Positions 32,430 to 42,125 of a stretch of 64,000 nt of DNA are shown in pieces. Both the position numbers and the translations under genes were made by a program. The DNA lies in the NCBI RefSeq assembly GCF_042646425.1, contig NZ_JBHRTR010000013.1, positions 1-64,000 of the forward strand, given 5' to 3'. The notes beneath the pieces are model-generated. The model was not told where the DNA came from, searched no databases, and saw nothing but the letters and a program-made list of their open reading frames with translations. This stretch comes from Marinibaculum pumilum (lineage in GTDB: Bacteria > Pseudomonadota > Alphaproteobacteria > Ferrovibrionales > Ferrovibrionaceae). Position 1 is the stretch's first letter. Each line of letters starts with the position of its first letter.

Positions 32430-33608
32430 TCAGCCCGGCGGCGCCCTGAATCGGAACCACAGGGCCGCGCTGCCGGCCAGCGCCACCAGGCCAAGGGCGG
32501 CGGACAGCGACAGCGCCGCGCCGGGCCCGGCAAAGTCGATCAGCGCGGCATAGCTGACCGGCGCCAGGGCGGAGGCGAAGAAGGCCGGCGCAGTCAGCCG
32601 TCCGACCAGGGCGCCATAGGTGGCCGGGTCGAACAGGACCAGCGGCTGGGTGCCCCGCACGATGGTCAGCAGGCCGTTGCTGATCCCATAGCCCAGGGCG
32701 AAGGCGGCTGCGGCGAATGGCGAGACCCCGCTGGCCAGCCCAGCCAGGAAGCAGAGTGGCAGCAGCACCGCCGCCAGGGTGCCGAGCGCCAGCGGGTCCA
32801 GGCGCGCGCCGAACAGCACCTCGCACAGCCTGGCGCCGGTCTGGCCGATGCCGCGCAGGGTGGAGAGGGAGACCGCCAGCCCGCTGCTGACGCCGAGGCC
32901 CGTCATCAGGCCGATCATGTGCGCGGAATTGGCGGAGTTCAGGAAGGCGACGATGGTGGTGACCAGGGCATAGAGGATGGTGGCCTGGCGGAAGGCGCTG
33001 TCATCGGCCGCCCGTGGCGGCGGCGGCTTCGGGCCGCTCCCGCCGCCGTCGCGGAAGCTGGCATCCGGCATCGCCCAGTGCAGCGGCAGGGTCGCCAGGG
33101 CGAAGACGGCATAGGCCAGCACCGCGCCGCGCCAGTCCAGCATGCCGGCAAGGGCATGGCCGATCGGCCAGAAGACGCTGGAGGCCAGCCCGCCCAGCAG
33201 GGTGATCTGCGCGATCGGCCGCCGCGCCGCCGTACCGCCGATCCGCGCCAGGCTGGCGAAGGCGGCCTCGTACAGGGTCATGCGCATGGCGATCCCCAGG
33301 ATCGCCCAGGCGGCGAAGTAGGTCAGCAGCCCGTGCGACAGGGCCAGGATCACGCAGCCGGCGGCAAGCAGAAGGGAGCCGGCGCTCATCACCCGTCGAC
33401 CGCCATGGCGGTCGATCCAGCCGCCGACCCGGCCCGAGACCAGCCCCATCGTCGCAAGCGCGCCGGAGAAACCGGCATATGTCAGGGTCGTCGACCAGCC
33501 CAGGTCCGCCGCGATGCGGGGGCCGAAAACGCCGATCAGGTAGTAGGAGATGCCCCAGCAGACGAGCTGTGACAGGCCCAGGCGGAGGACCAGCCAGCGG
33601 GTGATCAT
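32430..33608 (-). CDS. MFS transporter
   Basis: A 392-aa major facilitator with about twelve hydrophobic segments. The MFS loop 2-3 motif GRVGGWIDRHGGRRVM is visible, and a charged central loop (SFRDGGGSGPKPPPPRAADD) separates the two six-helix halves. The substrate is unknown. It lies 19 bases downstream of the GNAT gene on the same strand, so the two may be co-transcribed. An acetyltransferase plus an efflux-type carrier next to a LysR regulator would fit a detoxification unit, but this is inference. Confidence 0.9.
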   Translation of the reverse strand: MITRWLVLRLGLSQLVCWGISYYLIGVFGPRIAADLGWSTTLTYAGFSGALATMGLVSGRVGGWIDRHGGRRVMSAGSLLLAAGCVILALSHGLLTYFAAWAILGIAMRMTLYEAAFASLARIGGTAARRPIAQITLLGGLASSVFWPIGHALAGMLDWRGAVLAYAVFALATLPLHWAMPDASFRDGGGSGPKPPPPRAADDSAFRQATILYALVTTIVAFLNSANSAHMIGLMTGLGVSSGLAVSLSTLRGIGQTGARLCEVLFGARLDPLALGTLAAVLLPLCFLAGLASGVSPFAAAAFALGYGISNGLLTIVRGTQPLVLFDPATYGALVGRLTAPAFFASALAPVSYAALIDFAGPGAALSLSAALGLVALAGSAALWFRFRAPPG

Positions 33609-33627
33609 TTTGGGCCCGGCGCCGCGG

Positions 33628-34191
33628 TCAGCCCGGCGGCTGTCGGTCGCCGGACCCCAGTTCGCGCTGCATCAGCACGGAATCGAGCCAGCGGCCATGC
33701 TTCCAGCCCACCGACCGCAGCACCCCGGCATGGCTGAAGCCCAGGGCGGCGTGCAGCCCGATCGAGGCGCGGTTCGCGGAATCCCCGATCACCGCGATCA
33801 TCTGGCGGAAGCCGCGATCCTCCGCCTCGTCGATCAGCCGCGCCAGCAGGGCGCGCCCGATGCCGCGGCCGTGCAGGTCGGGCGCTACATAGACGGAGTT
33901 CTCGACGGTGGCGGCATAGGCCGGGCGCGGCCGGTAGGGGCCGGCATAGGCGAAGCCCGCGACCCGGTCCTCCAGCCGCGCGACCAGCCAGGGATAGCCG
34001 CCGGCCAGGATCGCCGCGTGACGGCGCGCCATCTCCGCCGCGTCCGGCGGCGACAGCTCGAAGCTGGCGGAACCGTGCAGGACCGCATGGCGGTAGATCG
34101 CGGCGACGGCCTCCAGGTCCGCGGGGCAGCATTCGTCGACGCGAAGGGGCGCGGGCGGCGCGGCGGCTTCTGGCAGATGCGGGCTGGACAT
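33628..34191 (-). CDS. GNAT N-acetyltransferase, phosphinothricin/methionine sulfoximine type
   Basis: A 187-aa acetyltransferase close in pattern to the Pat/MddA/YncA group. It has an N-terminal IYRHAVLHGSASFELSPPD, the acetyl-CoA loop VYVAPDLHGRGIGRALLARL, and IGLHAALGFSHAGVLRSVGWKHGRW. Such enzymes acetylate glutamine-synthetase inhibitors or methionine derivatives. The ATG at 34189-34191 follows CGGAG by 7 bases; an upstream ATG at 34218 would add 9 residues. It is divergent from the LysR gene over 93 bases and probably controlled by it. Confidence 0.9.
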   Translation of the reverse strand: MSSPHLPEAAAPPAPLRVDECCPADLEAVAAIYRHAVLHGSASFELSPPDAAEMARRHAAILAGGYPWLVARLEDRVAGFAYAGPYRPRPAYAATVENSVYVAPDLHGRGIGRALLARLIDEAEDRGFRQMIAVIGDSANRASIGLHAALGFSHAGVLRSVGWKHGRWLDSVLMQRELGSGDRQPPG

Positions 34192-34255
34192 CGACGGCTC
34201 CGGGTTCGGTGAAACCATCTTGCCGCGCTTCGCCTCTTTCGTGAATCTTATGATT

Positions 34256-34272
34256 CTTATGCGAACCATAAG
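34256..34272. promoter_or_regulatory. Candidate LysR operator between divergent GNAT and LysR genes
   Basis: CTTATG (34256-34261) and CATAAG (34267-34272) are separated by CGAAC, a perfect inverted repeat, with a further TCTTATG at 34246-34252. Position and T-N11-A style fit a LysR box controlling both genes. Confidence 0.6.
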
Positions 34273-34284
34273 GAAAAGCTTGGG

Positions 34285-35172
34285 ATGAGAGGCTGGAACC
34301 TGGAGCAGCTGCAGACCTTTGCCGAGGTGATCGAGCTGGGCAGCTTCTCCGCCGCGGCGCAGCGCGCCGGGATGTCGCAGCCGGCTGTGAGCCAGCAGGT
34401 CCGCCAGCTGGAGCGGCTTCTGGAAGTGCGGCTGATCGAGAGGGTGGGCCGGCAGGCGCAGGCGACGCCGGCCGGCGCCGTGCTGCTGCGCCATGTCCGC
34501 CAGATCCAGGAAGAAATCGCCGGCGCCCAGCAGGCCCTGGCGCCCCACCGCGACGGCGTGCTGGGCCGGGTGCGGATCGGCACCGGCGCCACCGCCTGCA
34601 TCTACCTGCTGCCGCCCGTGCTGCGCGGCCTGCGGGCGCGGATGCCGGGGCTGGAGATTACGGTGCGGACCGGCAATACGGCGGACATCCTGCGGCTGCT
34701 GGAGAGCAACGACCTGGACCTGGCGCTGGCCACGATGCCGATCCCGGGCCGGGCGCTGCAGGTGACCCCGGTGCACGAGGACCCGCTGGTCGCGGTGTTC
34801 CCCGCCGGTGCCGCGCCGGCAGGGCGACCGGTGACGCCGGCGGTCCTGGCGGACCAGCCGCTGCTGCTCTACGAGGCCGGCGGCAATACAAGGCAGATCA
34901 TCGACCGCTGGTTCGCGCGCGGCGGCCGGTCGCCGAAGCCGGTCATGGAACTGGGCAGCGTGGAGGCGATCAAGCAGCTGGTCGGGGCGGGACTGGGCTG
35001 GGCGGTCCTGCCGCGGCTGGCGGTCGCGGTCCCGGATCCGGCCGCCGGCCTCGGCGCGGCGCCGCTGTCGCCGCCATTGTCGCGCAGCCTGGGCCTGGTC
35101 CTGCGCCGGGACAAGCTGCTGACCCGCGGCCTGCGGGAGACGATCGCCGCCCTGCAGGGGGCTGCCGCCTGA
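34285..35172 (+). CDS. LysR family transcriptional regulator
   Basis: A 295-aa regulator. The N-terminal winged HTH spans about residues 5-64 (LEQLQTFAEVIELGSFSAAA, SQPAVSQQVRQLERLLEVRL), and a periplasmic-binding-like effector domain spans about 90-290. Length is standard. It likely controls the divergent GNAT-MFS genes and itself through the palindrome in the 93-base gap. The start ATG at 34285 has AGGAAAAG upstream. The effector cannot be inferred. Confidence 0.93.
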   Translation: MRGWNLEQLQTFAEVIELGSFSAAAQRAGMSQPAVSQQVRQLERLLEVRLIERVGRQAQATPAGAVLLRHVRQIQEEIAGAQQALAPHRDGVLGRVRIGTGATACIYLLPPVLRGLRARMPGLEITVRTGNTADILRLLESNDLDLALATMPIPGRALQVTPVHEDPLVAVFPAGAAPAGRPVTPAVLADQPLLLYEAGGNTRQIIDRWFARGGRSPKPVMELGSVEAIKQLVGAGLGWAVLPRLAVAVPDPAAGLGAAPLSPPLSRSLGLVLRRDKLLTRGLRETIAALQGAAA

Positions 35173-35259
35173 TGGCGCTGTCCCGTCGCCGGCAATCAGA
35201 ATGAATGGGGCAGCGGTAGTTGGCGAGGTCGCGGATGATGTATGTGGTGCATGCAGGCT

Positions 35260-35440
35260 GGATCAAAAAAAGCAAGAATGCATTTCATAAAAATTGTTGG
35301 AAGTCGAATAATTGTCTATTTTGTTCTATTTTTCCAAAAAATATTTGAAAAAGCGAAATTAAAATAGCTACCATACAATATGATATCATGGTAATTGTTT
35401 TGTTTTTATTTCCTTGAGAAAGGAAAACAAATGTTAAGGT
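35260..35440. other. Strongly AT-rich intergenic segment with palindromes
   Basis: This stretch is mostly A and T, in sharp contrast to the rest of the window. It includes the 10-bp palindrome ATGATATCAT (35380-35389) nested between TACCAT (35369-35374) and ATGGTA (35388-35393). A 7-bp hairpin lies at 35409-35426 (TTTCCTT, loop GAGA, AAGGAAA). No convincing gene lies in it; a 60-codon minus-strand frame shows no coding character. It may hold the promoter(s) for the downstream sensor genes or be a remnant of transferred DNA. The flanks 35173-35260 and 35614-35769 hold nothing else I can name. Confidence 0.7.
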
Positions 35441-35460
35441 GCTGCCGGTAGAACGGCGGC

Positions 35461-35613
35461 ATGACACGGCTGCACGATACCGACAGGCCTTGCGCGCTGT
35501 CCGAGCGCATGCTTTCCGCCGGACTGGTCATCGCAATCTCGGTGCCGGGCGTCTTTGCATTTCTCGCGTCGTTTGCCATCGTCAGCGGGCGCGACACGCT
35601 GGCCCCTGGTTAG
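35461..35613 (+). CDS. Possible 50-aa single-span membrane peptide
   Basis: ATG at 35461 to TAG at 35611-35613. Residues about 17-42 (MLSAGLVIAISVPGVFAFLA and following) form one good hydrophobic helix, with a charged N-terminus. Third codon positions are mostly G or C, in line with coding. The ribosome binding site is weak. It starts right after the AT-rich segment and precedes the sensor pair on the same strand. There is no family recognition, and it could be chance. Confidence 0.35.
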   Translation: MTRLHDTDRPCALSERMLSAGLVIAISVPGVFAFLASFAIVSGRDTLAPG

Positions 35614-35769
35614 GGCGATAAAGTCGATCGTCCGACACTCGGACCATCTTGCCGAGCCGGATACTGGTTTCGCCGCCGGTCGTGTTGCGGCTGTCTGGGA
35701 TGACTGCCCATCAAAGTCGGTATGTCGAGCCAATACATGGTCTTGCCATCGAAACAAAAAAGAAATCGA

Positions 35770-36315
35770 ATGAAAGACAAAGACCAGACAGACCGGAACC
35801 TTGCCAGCTGCGAGGCGCCGGTCGATCGCGACATGTTCCTCCAGGATGTCATCCTCGATCTGGCCGACACGATACAAAACGTTGTCGGGGCAAAAGATGC
35901 CAAGGGTTTCATCTCGATCGTCGGCGCCAGGATGGGCGATCGGTTGAACGAGCGGTACAAGAAGCAGGCGGCCCGATCCAGCCTCGACAGAACCGAGGTC
36001 GCGCAAGTGCTTGTCGATCTGAAAAATCGGATCGATGGCGATTTCCGCGTCGTTGAGGAGAACGACGACCGGATCGTGCTCGTCAACGGTCGATGCCCCT
36101 TTGGATCTTCGGTTCTGGGCAAGCCCGCGCTCTGCATGATGACGTCGAATGTCTTCGGCAGGATCGCAGCCGAGAATCTGGGCTACGCCCATATCGTCAT
36201 CGAAGAGGCAATCGCACTCGGCCATGCCGGCTGCCGGGTTGTCGTGAACCTGAAACCCGATGCCGAGACCGAGGGCGAAGGAACCGAATATTTCGGAATG
36301 CCGGCAAATGAATGA
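35770..36315 (+). CDS. Methanogen output domain 1-type protein
   Basis: A 181-aa soluble protein matching in pattern the methanogen output domain 1 (MetOD1) family: DMFLQDVILDLADTIQNVVG, ARMGDRLNERY, NGRCPFGSSVLGKPALCMMT and VFGRIAAENLGYAHIVIEE. The family is related to V4R-type small-molecule-binding folds and occurs beside or fused to histidine kinases. The cysteines in GRCPFG and ALCMM are candidate ligand or metal contacts. The ATG at 35770 is used; an in-frame ATG at 35722 would add 16 residues. The stop overlaps the kinase start by 8 bases. GC is visibly lower than in neighbouring genes, which suggests transfer. Confidence 0.75.
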   Translation: MKDKDQTDRNLASCEAPVDRDMFLQDVILDLADTIQNVVGAKDAKGFISIVGARMGDRLNERYKKQAARSSLDRTEVAQVLVDLKNRIDGDFRVVEENDDRIVLVNGRCPFGSSVLGKPALCMMTSNVFGRIAAENLGYAHIVIEEAIALGHAGCRVVVNLKPDAETEGEGTEYFGMPANE

Positions 36316-37468
36316 AGGCTTCCTGGACGCGATCGTCGGATCGCTCGCCGACCCCATTGTGGTGATCGACCGCCATGCGCGCATCTTCTGGAGCAACAGG
36401 GCATTCGCCGCCCTGGCAGGACCGGCCCGCGTGGGAGAACCCCTGGACCTCTGGCTGCGAGGTGCTGACCGCACACTTTCCGAGATCCTTGCGCTGGCGT
36501 GGGGAAGCACCAATCGGATGCCGTTCAGGGCGATACTGGGCTCCAACGAGGGCGAAACGTGCCGGGCAGAGCATTGGCGACTCCAATGGCAGACCGAACC
36601 GCTTGTCGCCATCCGCCTGTTCGACAGCGATACCGACGTCTCCCGTTTCGTGCTTCTGAACGAGACCATCGATCGGCTCAACAAAGAGATCAAGGCGCGC
36701 CGGGAACTAGAGAACTCGTTGAGAAGCGCTGTAGCCGAACTGGAACTCGCAAATGACACGAAGAAGCGCATTCTGGCCGAGGTCAGCCACGATCTGCGCA
36801 CGCCGTTGAATGCGATTCTAGGCTTCGCCGAGGCGATGCAGTGCGGCATTGGCGGCACGCCACACGCCAAACACGCAGAGTATCTTCAGGACATACGAGC
36901 CAGCGGCCAGATGCTTCTTGAAATGGTAGACCAGATCCTCAAAGTGGCGGAACTCGGCAACCAGACCGACGACGTCGTGGAGGTCCTGGTTGATCTCGGC
37001 GAGTGCATCCGACGCAGTGTCGCTGTTGTGTCGGCCGCTCACTCTGCCAAGAATCTGACCTTCCTCATTCCAGACGAGTTCCGGTTGCCGAAACTCCTGG
37101 CGGCCAATTCCACGATCACAACGATTCTCTCCAATCTGCTTGAGAATGCGGCCAAGTTCTCCGAGCAGAGCGGACAGGTTCAAGTCGAAGTCGAACGGAA
37201 GGAGGACGGCGGATTGTGTCTTCAGGTGGTCGACGGCGGACCTGGTATTTCCAAGGACGACCTGGGTCGCATCTCGGCCCCTTTCTTCCGATCGTCCTCA
37301 CCTTACGTAAGCCGGGGATCGGGATATGGTTTGGGGCTGTCGATTGTGGCCAGTCGCGTGTCCAGCATCGACGGCCGTTTGGACTTCGAGAGTGCCGTCG
37401 GTATGGGCACGAGGGCAATGATCCACATTCCTTCGGCACGCGTTCTCTGGTTACACCAGAACTCCTGA
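36308..37468 (+). CDS. PAS-domain sensor histidine kinase
   Basis: A 386-aa cytoplasmic kinase with no membrane segment. A PAS domain (about residues 5-105) is followed by a coiled linker (about 118-155) and the HisKA phosphoacceptor EVSHDLRTPLNAILGFAEAM (His161). A HATPase domain has SNLLENAAKFSEQ (N box), VVDGGPGISKDDL and GSGYGLGLSIVAS. There is no receiver domain and no response regulator nearby, so it is an orphan. Eight-base overlap with the MetOD1-type gene indicates coupled synthesis, so that protein may be its ligand-sensing partner. Lower GC than the flanks continues through this gene. Confidence 0.92.
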   Translation: MNEGFLDAIVGSLADPIVVIDRHARIFWSNRAFAALAGPARVGEPLDLWLRGADRTLSEILALAWGSTNRMPFRAILGSNEGETCRAEHWRLQWQTEPLVAIRLFDSDTDVSRFVLLNETIDRLNKEIKARRELENSLRSAVAELELANDTKKRILAEVSHDLRTPLNAILGFAEAMQCGIGGTPHAKHAEYLQDIRASGQMLLEMVDQILKVAELGNQTDDVVEVLVDLGECIRRSVAVVSAAHSAKNLTFLIPDEFRLPKLLAANSTITTILSNLLENAAKFSEQSGQVQVEVERKEDGGLCLQVVDGGPGISKDDLGRISAPFFRSSSPYVSRGSGYGLGLSIVASRVSSIDGRLDFESAVGMGTRAMIHIPSARVLWLHQNS

Positions 37469-37584
37469 GCCGGCCGACTGCCGCGAAATCATCCGGTGCG
37501 GCATTTTCCCATTGAGCCGCCCGGACTGTTGCAGGATGGTTCTCGATCTCAGCCTTGGCGGAAGCGACCGGTGGGTCCCGGCAG

Positions 37585-37603
37585 CCGCGGGTCAAGCCCG
37601 CGG
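37585..37603. repeat. CTTGA-loop palindrome, reverse-oriented copy
   Basis: CCGCGGG (37585-37591), TCAAG, CCCGCGG (37597-37603). This is the complement of the CTTGA loop with perfect arms, flanked by family-like sequence (GGTCCCGGCAG and CAACGATGAG). It lies between the kinase and cysQ genes. Confidence 0.6.
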
Positions 37604-37622
37604 GCAACGATGAGGGAGGTGC

Positions 37623-38483
37623 TCAGTCGATGTGGGCCGGGTCCGCGCCGCGCTCTGCGAGTTCTCGGCCGATCGCCGTCATCAGCGGTTCGTGCAGCTG
37701 CGGCGGCGCGGCGACGATGCTGTCCAGGCGCGGCAGCGGCTGGTTGTAGACCAGTGGGCGCCCCCGCATGTCGGTCGCGAGGCCGCCCGCTTCGCGCACG
37801 ATCAGGTCGCCGGCGGCGACGTCCCACTCGCTCTTCTCGCTCAGCGTGACGCTGGCGTCGTAGCGGCCGGCGGCGGCCAGCACCAGGCGGTAGGCGATGG
37901 AATTGCGGTAGAACCAGTCGGCGTCCGGCATCTCTGCGTGATGGCGCAGGCGGTTGAAGATGCCGCGCGAGGTGAGGATGCGCGCGCTGCGCAGGTCCGG
38001 CCGGTCGGAGACGCGGATTACCGTGGCGTTGCAGGTGGCGCCGCCGCCGGCGGCGGCGGCATAGAACTCGTCGGTCGCGGGGGCGAAGACGGCGGCCAGC
38101 ACCGGTACACCGTCCAGCGACAGCGCGACGGAGATCGAGAAATGCTCCCGCCCTTGCACGAAGGCGCGCGTCCCGTCGATCGGGTCGACGATCCAGACCG
38201 CCCGGCGCTCCAGGCGGCTCTTGTCGTCGGCGCTCTCCTCGCTCAGCCACCCATAGTCCGGCCGGGCGCCGGTCAGGGCCTCGCGCAGGTGACGGTCGAT
38301 CGCCAGGTCGGCCTCGGTCACCGGGTCGTCGTCGCCCTTGTCCCAGGTCTTCGGGTCCTGCCGGAAGAAGGACATGGCGATGGTGCCGGCCTCCCGCACT
38401 GCCGTTTCCAGCAGCTGCGCGTCGCCGCTCAGCGAGGCGGCGGCGGGACCCGATCGGGCGGGCACCGGGTCAGGTGCCCGCAA
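37623..38483 (-). CDS. cysQ: Inositol monophosphatase-family 3'(2'),5'-bisphosphate nucleotidase
   Basis: A 286-aa Mg-dependent phosphatase of the IMPase superfamily, most like CysQ, which removes the 3' phosphate from PAP/PAPS. Metal-binding motifs are present: DPVTEADLAIDRHL, the GEE-like LSEES (Glu82-Glu83), WIVDPIDGTRAF (Asp100, Asp103) and late EWDVAAGDLIVREAGG. It overlaps pmbA by 14 bases if the TTG at 38481-38483 is used. A GTG at 38463-38465, 4 bases after the pmbA stop, is an alternative start. pmbA-cysQ is a standing pair in alphaproteobacterial lipid A neighbourhoods. Confidence 0.88.
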   Translation of the reverse strand: MRAPDPVPARSGPAAASLSGDAQLLETAVREAGTIAMSFFRQDPKTWDKGDDDPVTEADLAIDRHLREALTGARPDYGWLSEESADDKSRLERRAVWIVDPIDGTRAFVQGREHFSISVALSLDGVPVLAAVFAPATDEFYAAAAGGGATCNATVIRVSDRPDLRSARILTSRGIFNRLRHHAEMPDADWFYRNSIAYRLVLAAAGRYDASVTLSEKSEWDVAAGDLIVREAGGLATDMRGRPLVYNQPLPRLDSIVAAPPQLHEPLMTAIGRELAERGADPAHID

Positions 38484-39828
38484 CGGTCATGCCGTCGATC
38501 CGCACGGTGGGGGAATCGATGCCGCGCTTGCGTTCCAGGTCGTCCGCCGGGGTCAGGGTCTGGAACATGTCCTTGAGGTTGCCGGCGACGGTGATCTCGG
38601 AGACCGGATAGGCCTTGCGGCCATTTTCCACCCAGAAGCCGCCGGCGCCGCGGCTATAATCGCCGGTGACCGCGTTGACCCCCATGCCGATCAGCTCGGT
38701 GACATAGAGTCCTTCGCCCATCTCCGCCAGCAGCTCGTCCACGCTGCGACGGCCGGGATTCAGGGCCAGGTTGGTCAGCCCGGGCCCCGGCGGGCCGCCA
38801 GCGCTGCGGCTGGCATGGCCGGTGGTCTTCAGGCCCAGCTGGCGCGCGCTGCCGCAATCCAGCACCCAGGAGGTCAGCACCCCGTCGGAGATGAAGTCGC
38901 GGCTGCGGCCGATCACCCCCTCGCCGTCGAACGGGCGGGAGCGCAGGCCGCGCGGCCGCAGCGGGTCGTCGGTGACGGTGATCCCCTCGGCAAAGATCCG
39001 CTGCCCCATCCGGTTCCGCAGGAAGGAGGTGCCGCGGGCGACGGCCTGGCCGTTGATCGCGCCGGCCAGGTGGCCCAGCAGGCTGCCAGCCACCCGGCGG
39101 TCGAACACCACCGGCACCTTGCGGCTGCCGACCTTGCGCGGTTTCAGCCGGGCCACCGCCCGTTCGCCGGCAGTGCGGCCGATCTGCTCCGCCGCGTCCA
39201 GGTTGCGCAGGTGGCGGACCGCGTCATAGTCGCTGTCGCGCTCCATCCCCAGCCCCTCGCCGGCTATGGCCGACATGGCAAGGTGGTAGTGGCTGCCGGC
39301 ATAGCCGCCGGCAAAGCCTGTGGAGGTGGCAAGCGCAACCCGGCCGCTGCCGAAGCCGGCGCTGGCGCCGTCGGACTTCGTGACCCCGTCGACGGCGAAT
39401 GCCGCCTCCTCGGCGGCGCGGGCCATGGCGATCAGCTCCTCGGTCGTCGGCTCGGCACCGTCGCGCAGGTCCAGCTCCGCGGTCAGCCGGGCGATCTCCT
39501 CCGCGCTGCCCAGCAGCTCGGGCTCGGCCAGGCCGCACCAGCGGTCCTCGGGCACCGCGCGCGCCATCGCGATGCCGCGCTCCACCAGCTCCGCCAGGGC
39601 GGCGGGGGATGTGTCGGAGGACGAGGTGAGCGCCTGGCGCTGGCCGACGAAGACCCGCAGCCCGACATCGCGGGATTCGGACCGCTCCACATCCTCCGGC
39701 TTGCCCATCCGCCAGGAGACCCCGGACGACAGGCTTTCGGTCAGAATGGCATCGGCCGCGTCGGCACCGGCGGCACGGGCCCGGCCGACGAGGTCGGCGA
39801 GAAGGTCGAGATCGTTCTGCTGGGTCAC
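38470..39828 (-). CDS. pmbA: TldD/PmbA family metallopeptidase
   Basis: A 452-aa PmbA-type subunit of the TldD/TldE protease family, which processes peptides such as microcin precursors and degrades unfolded peptides. Matching segments are ESRDVGLRVFVGQRQALTSS, KVPVVFDRRVAGSLLGHLAG, FLRNRMGQRIFAEGITVTDD and GVNAVTGDYSRGAGGFWVENG. The start is GTG (39826-39828) in GGAGACCATGTGA, with the ribosome binding site AGGAG. A longer frame through the assembly gap is artefactual. The TldD partner with the metal motif is not in the window. It is followed by cysQ in overlap. Confidence 0.93.
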   Translation of the reverse strand: MTQQNDLDLLADLVGRARAAGADAADAILTESLSSGVSWRMGKPEDVERSESRDVGLRVFVGQRQALTSSSDTSPAALAELVERGIAMARAVPEDRWCGLAEPELLGSAEEIARLTAELDLRDGAEPTTEELIAMARAAEEAAFAVDGVTKSDGASAGFGSGRVALATSTGFAGGYAGSHYHLAMSAIAGEGLGMERDSDYDAVRHLRNLDAAEQIGRTAGERAVARLKPRKVGSRKVPVVFDRRVAGSLLGHLAGAINGQAVARGTSFLRNRMGQRIFAEGITVTDDPLRPRGLRSRPFDGEGVIGRSRDFISDGVLTSWVLDCGSARQLGLKTTGHASRSAGGPPGPGLTNLALNPGRRSVDELLAEMGEGLYVTELIGMGVNAVTGDYSRGAGGFWVENGRKAYPVSEITVAGNLKDMFQTLTPADDLERKRGIDSPTVRIDGMTVAGT

Positions 39829-39873
39829 ATGGTCTCCTGCAGGCTCTTCGACCGCCCTCCACGCCGGCAGTCG

Positions 39874-39899
39874 TCCGGCGGCCACGCAGGGCCGCCGGA
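39874..39899 (-). terminator. Strong GC hairpin after leuA, at the gap edge
   Basis: TCCGGCGGCC (39874-39883) and GGCCGCCGGA (39890-39899) pair perfectly over 10 bp with a 6-base loop. They end exactly where the unknown bases begin. It sits between leuA and pmbA, so a transcript-ending role for leuA is plausible, though without a T-run. Confidence 0.55.
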
Positions 39900-39987
39900 N
39901 NNNNNNNNNNNNNNNNNNNNNNNNNNNNNNNNNNNNNNNNNNNNNNNNNNNNNNNNNNNNNNNNNNNNNNNNNNNNNNNNNNNNNNN
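39900..39987. other. Assembly gap (88 unknown bases)
   Basis: A run of N. It hides the 3' end and stop codon of leuA. True length is not necessarily 88. Confidence 1.

Positions 39988-42125
<2,138 letters not shown>

Noticed and set aside
35434..36870. 478-codon minus-strand open frame over the sensory island
   Set aside because: It covers the kinase and MetOD1-type genes in antisense; the plus-strand proteins have recognisable motifs and this one does not.
39825..39987. leuA continuing through the N run to 39825
   Set aside because: Unknown bases cannot be read as coding; the residues after the gap (SGGPAWPPDD) are not LeuA-like, so leuA ends within the gap.
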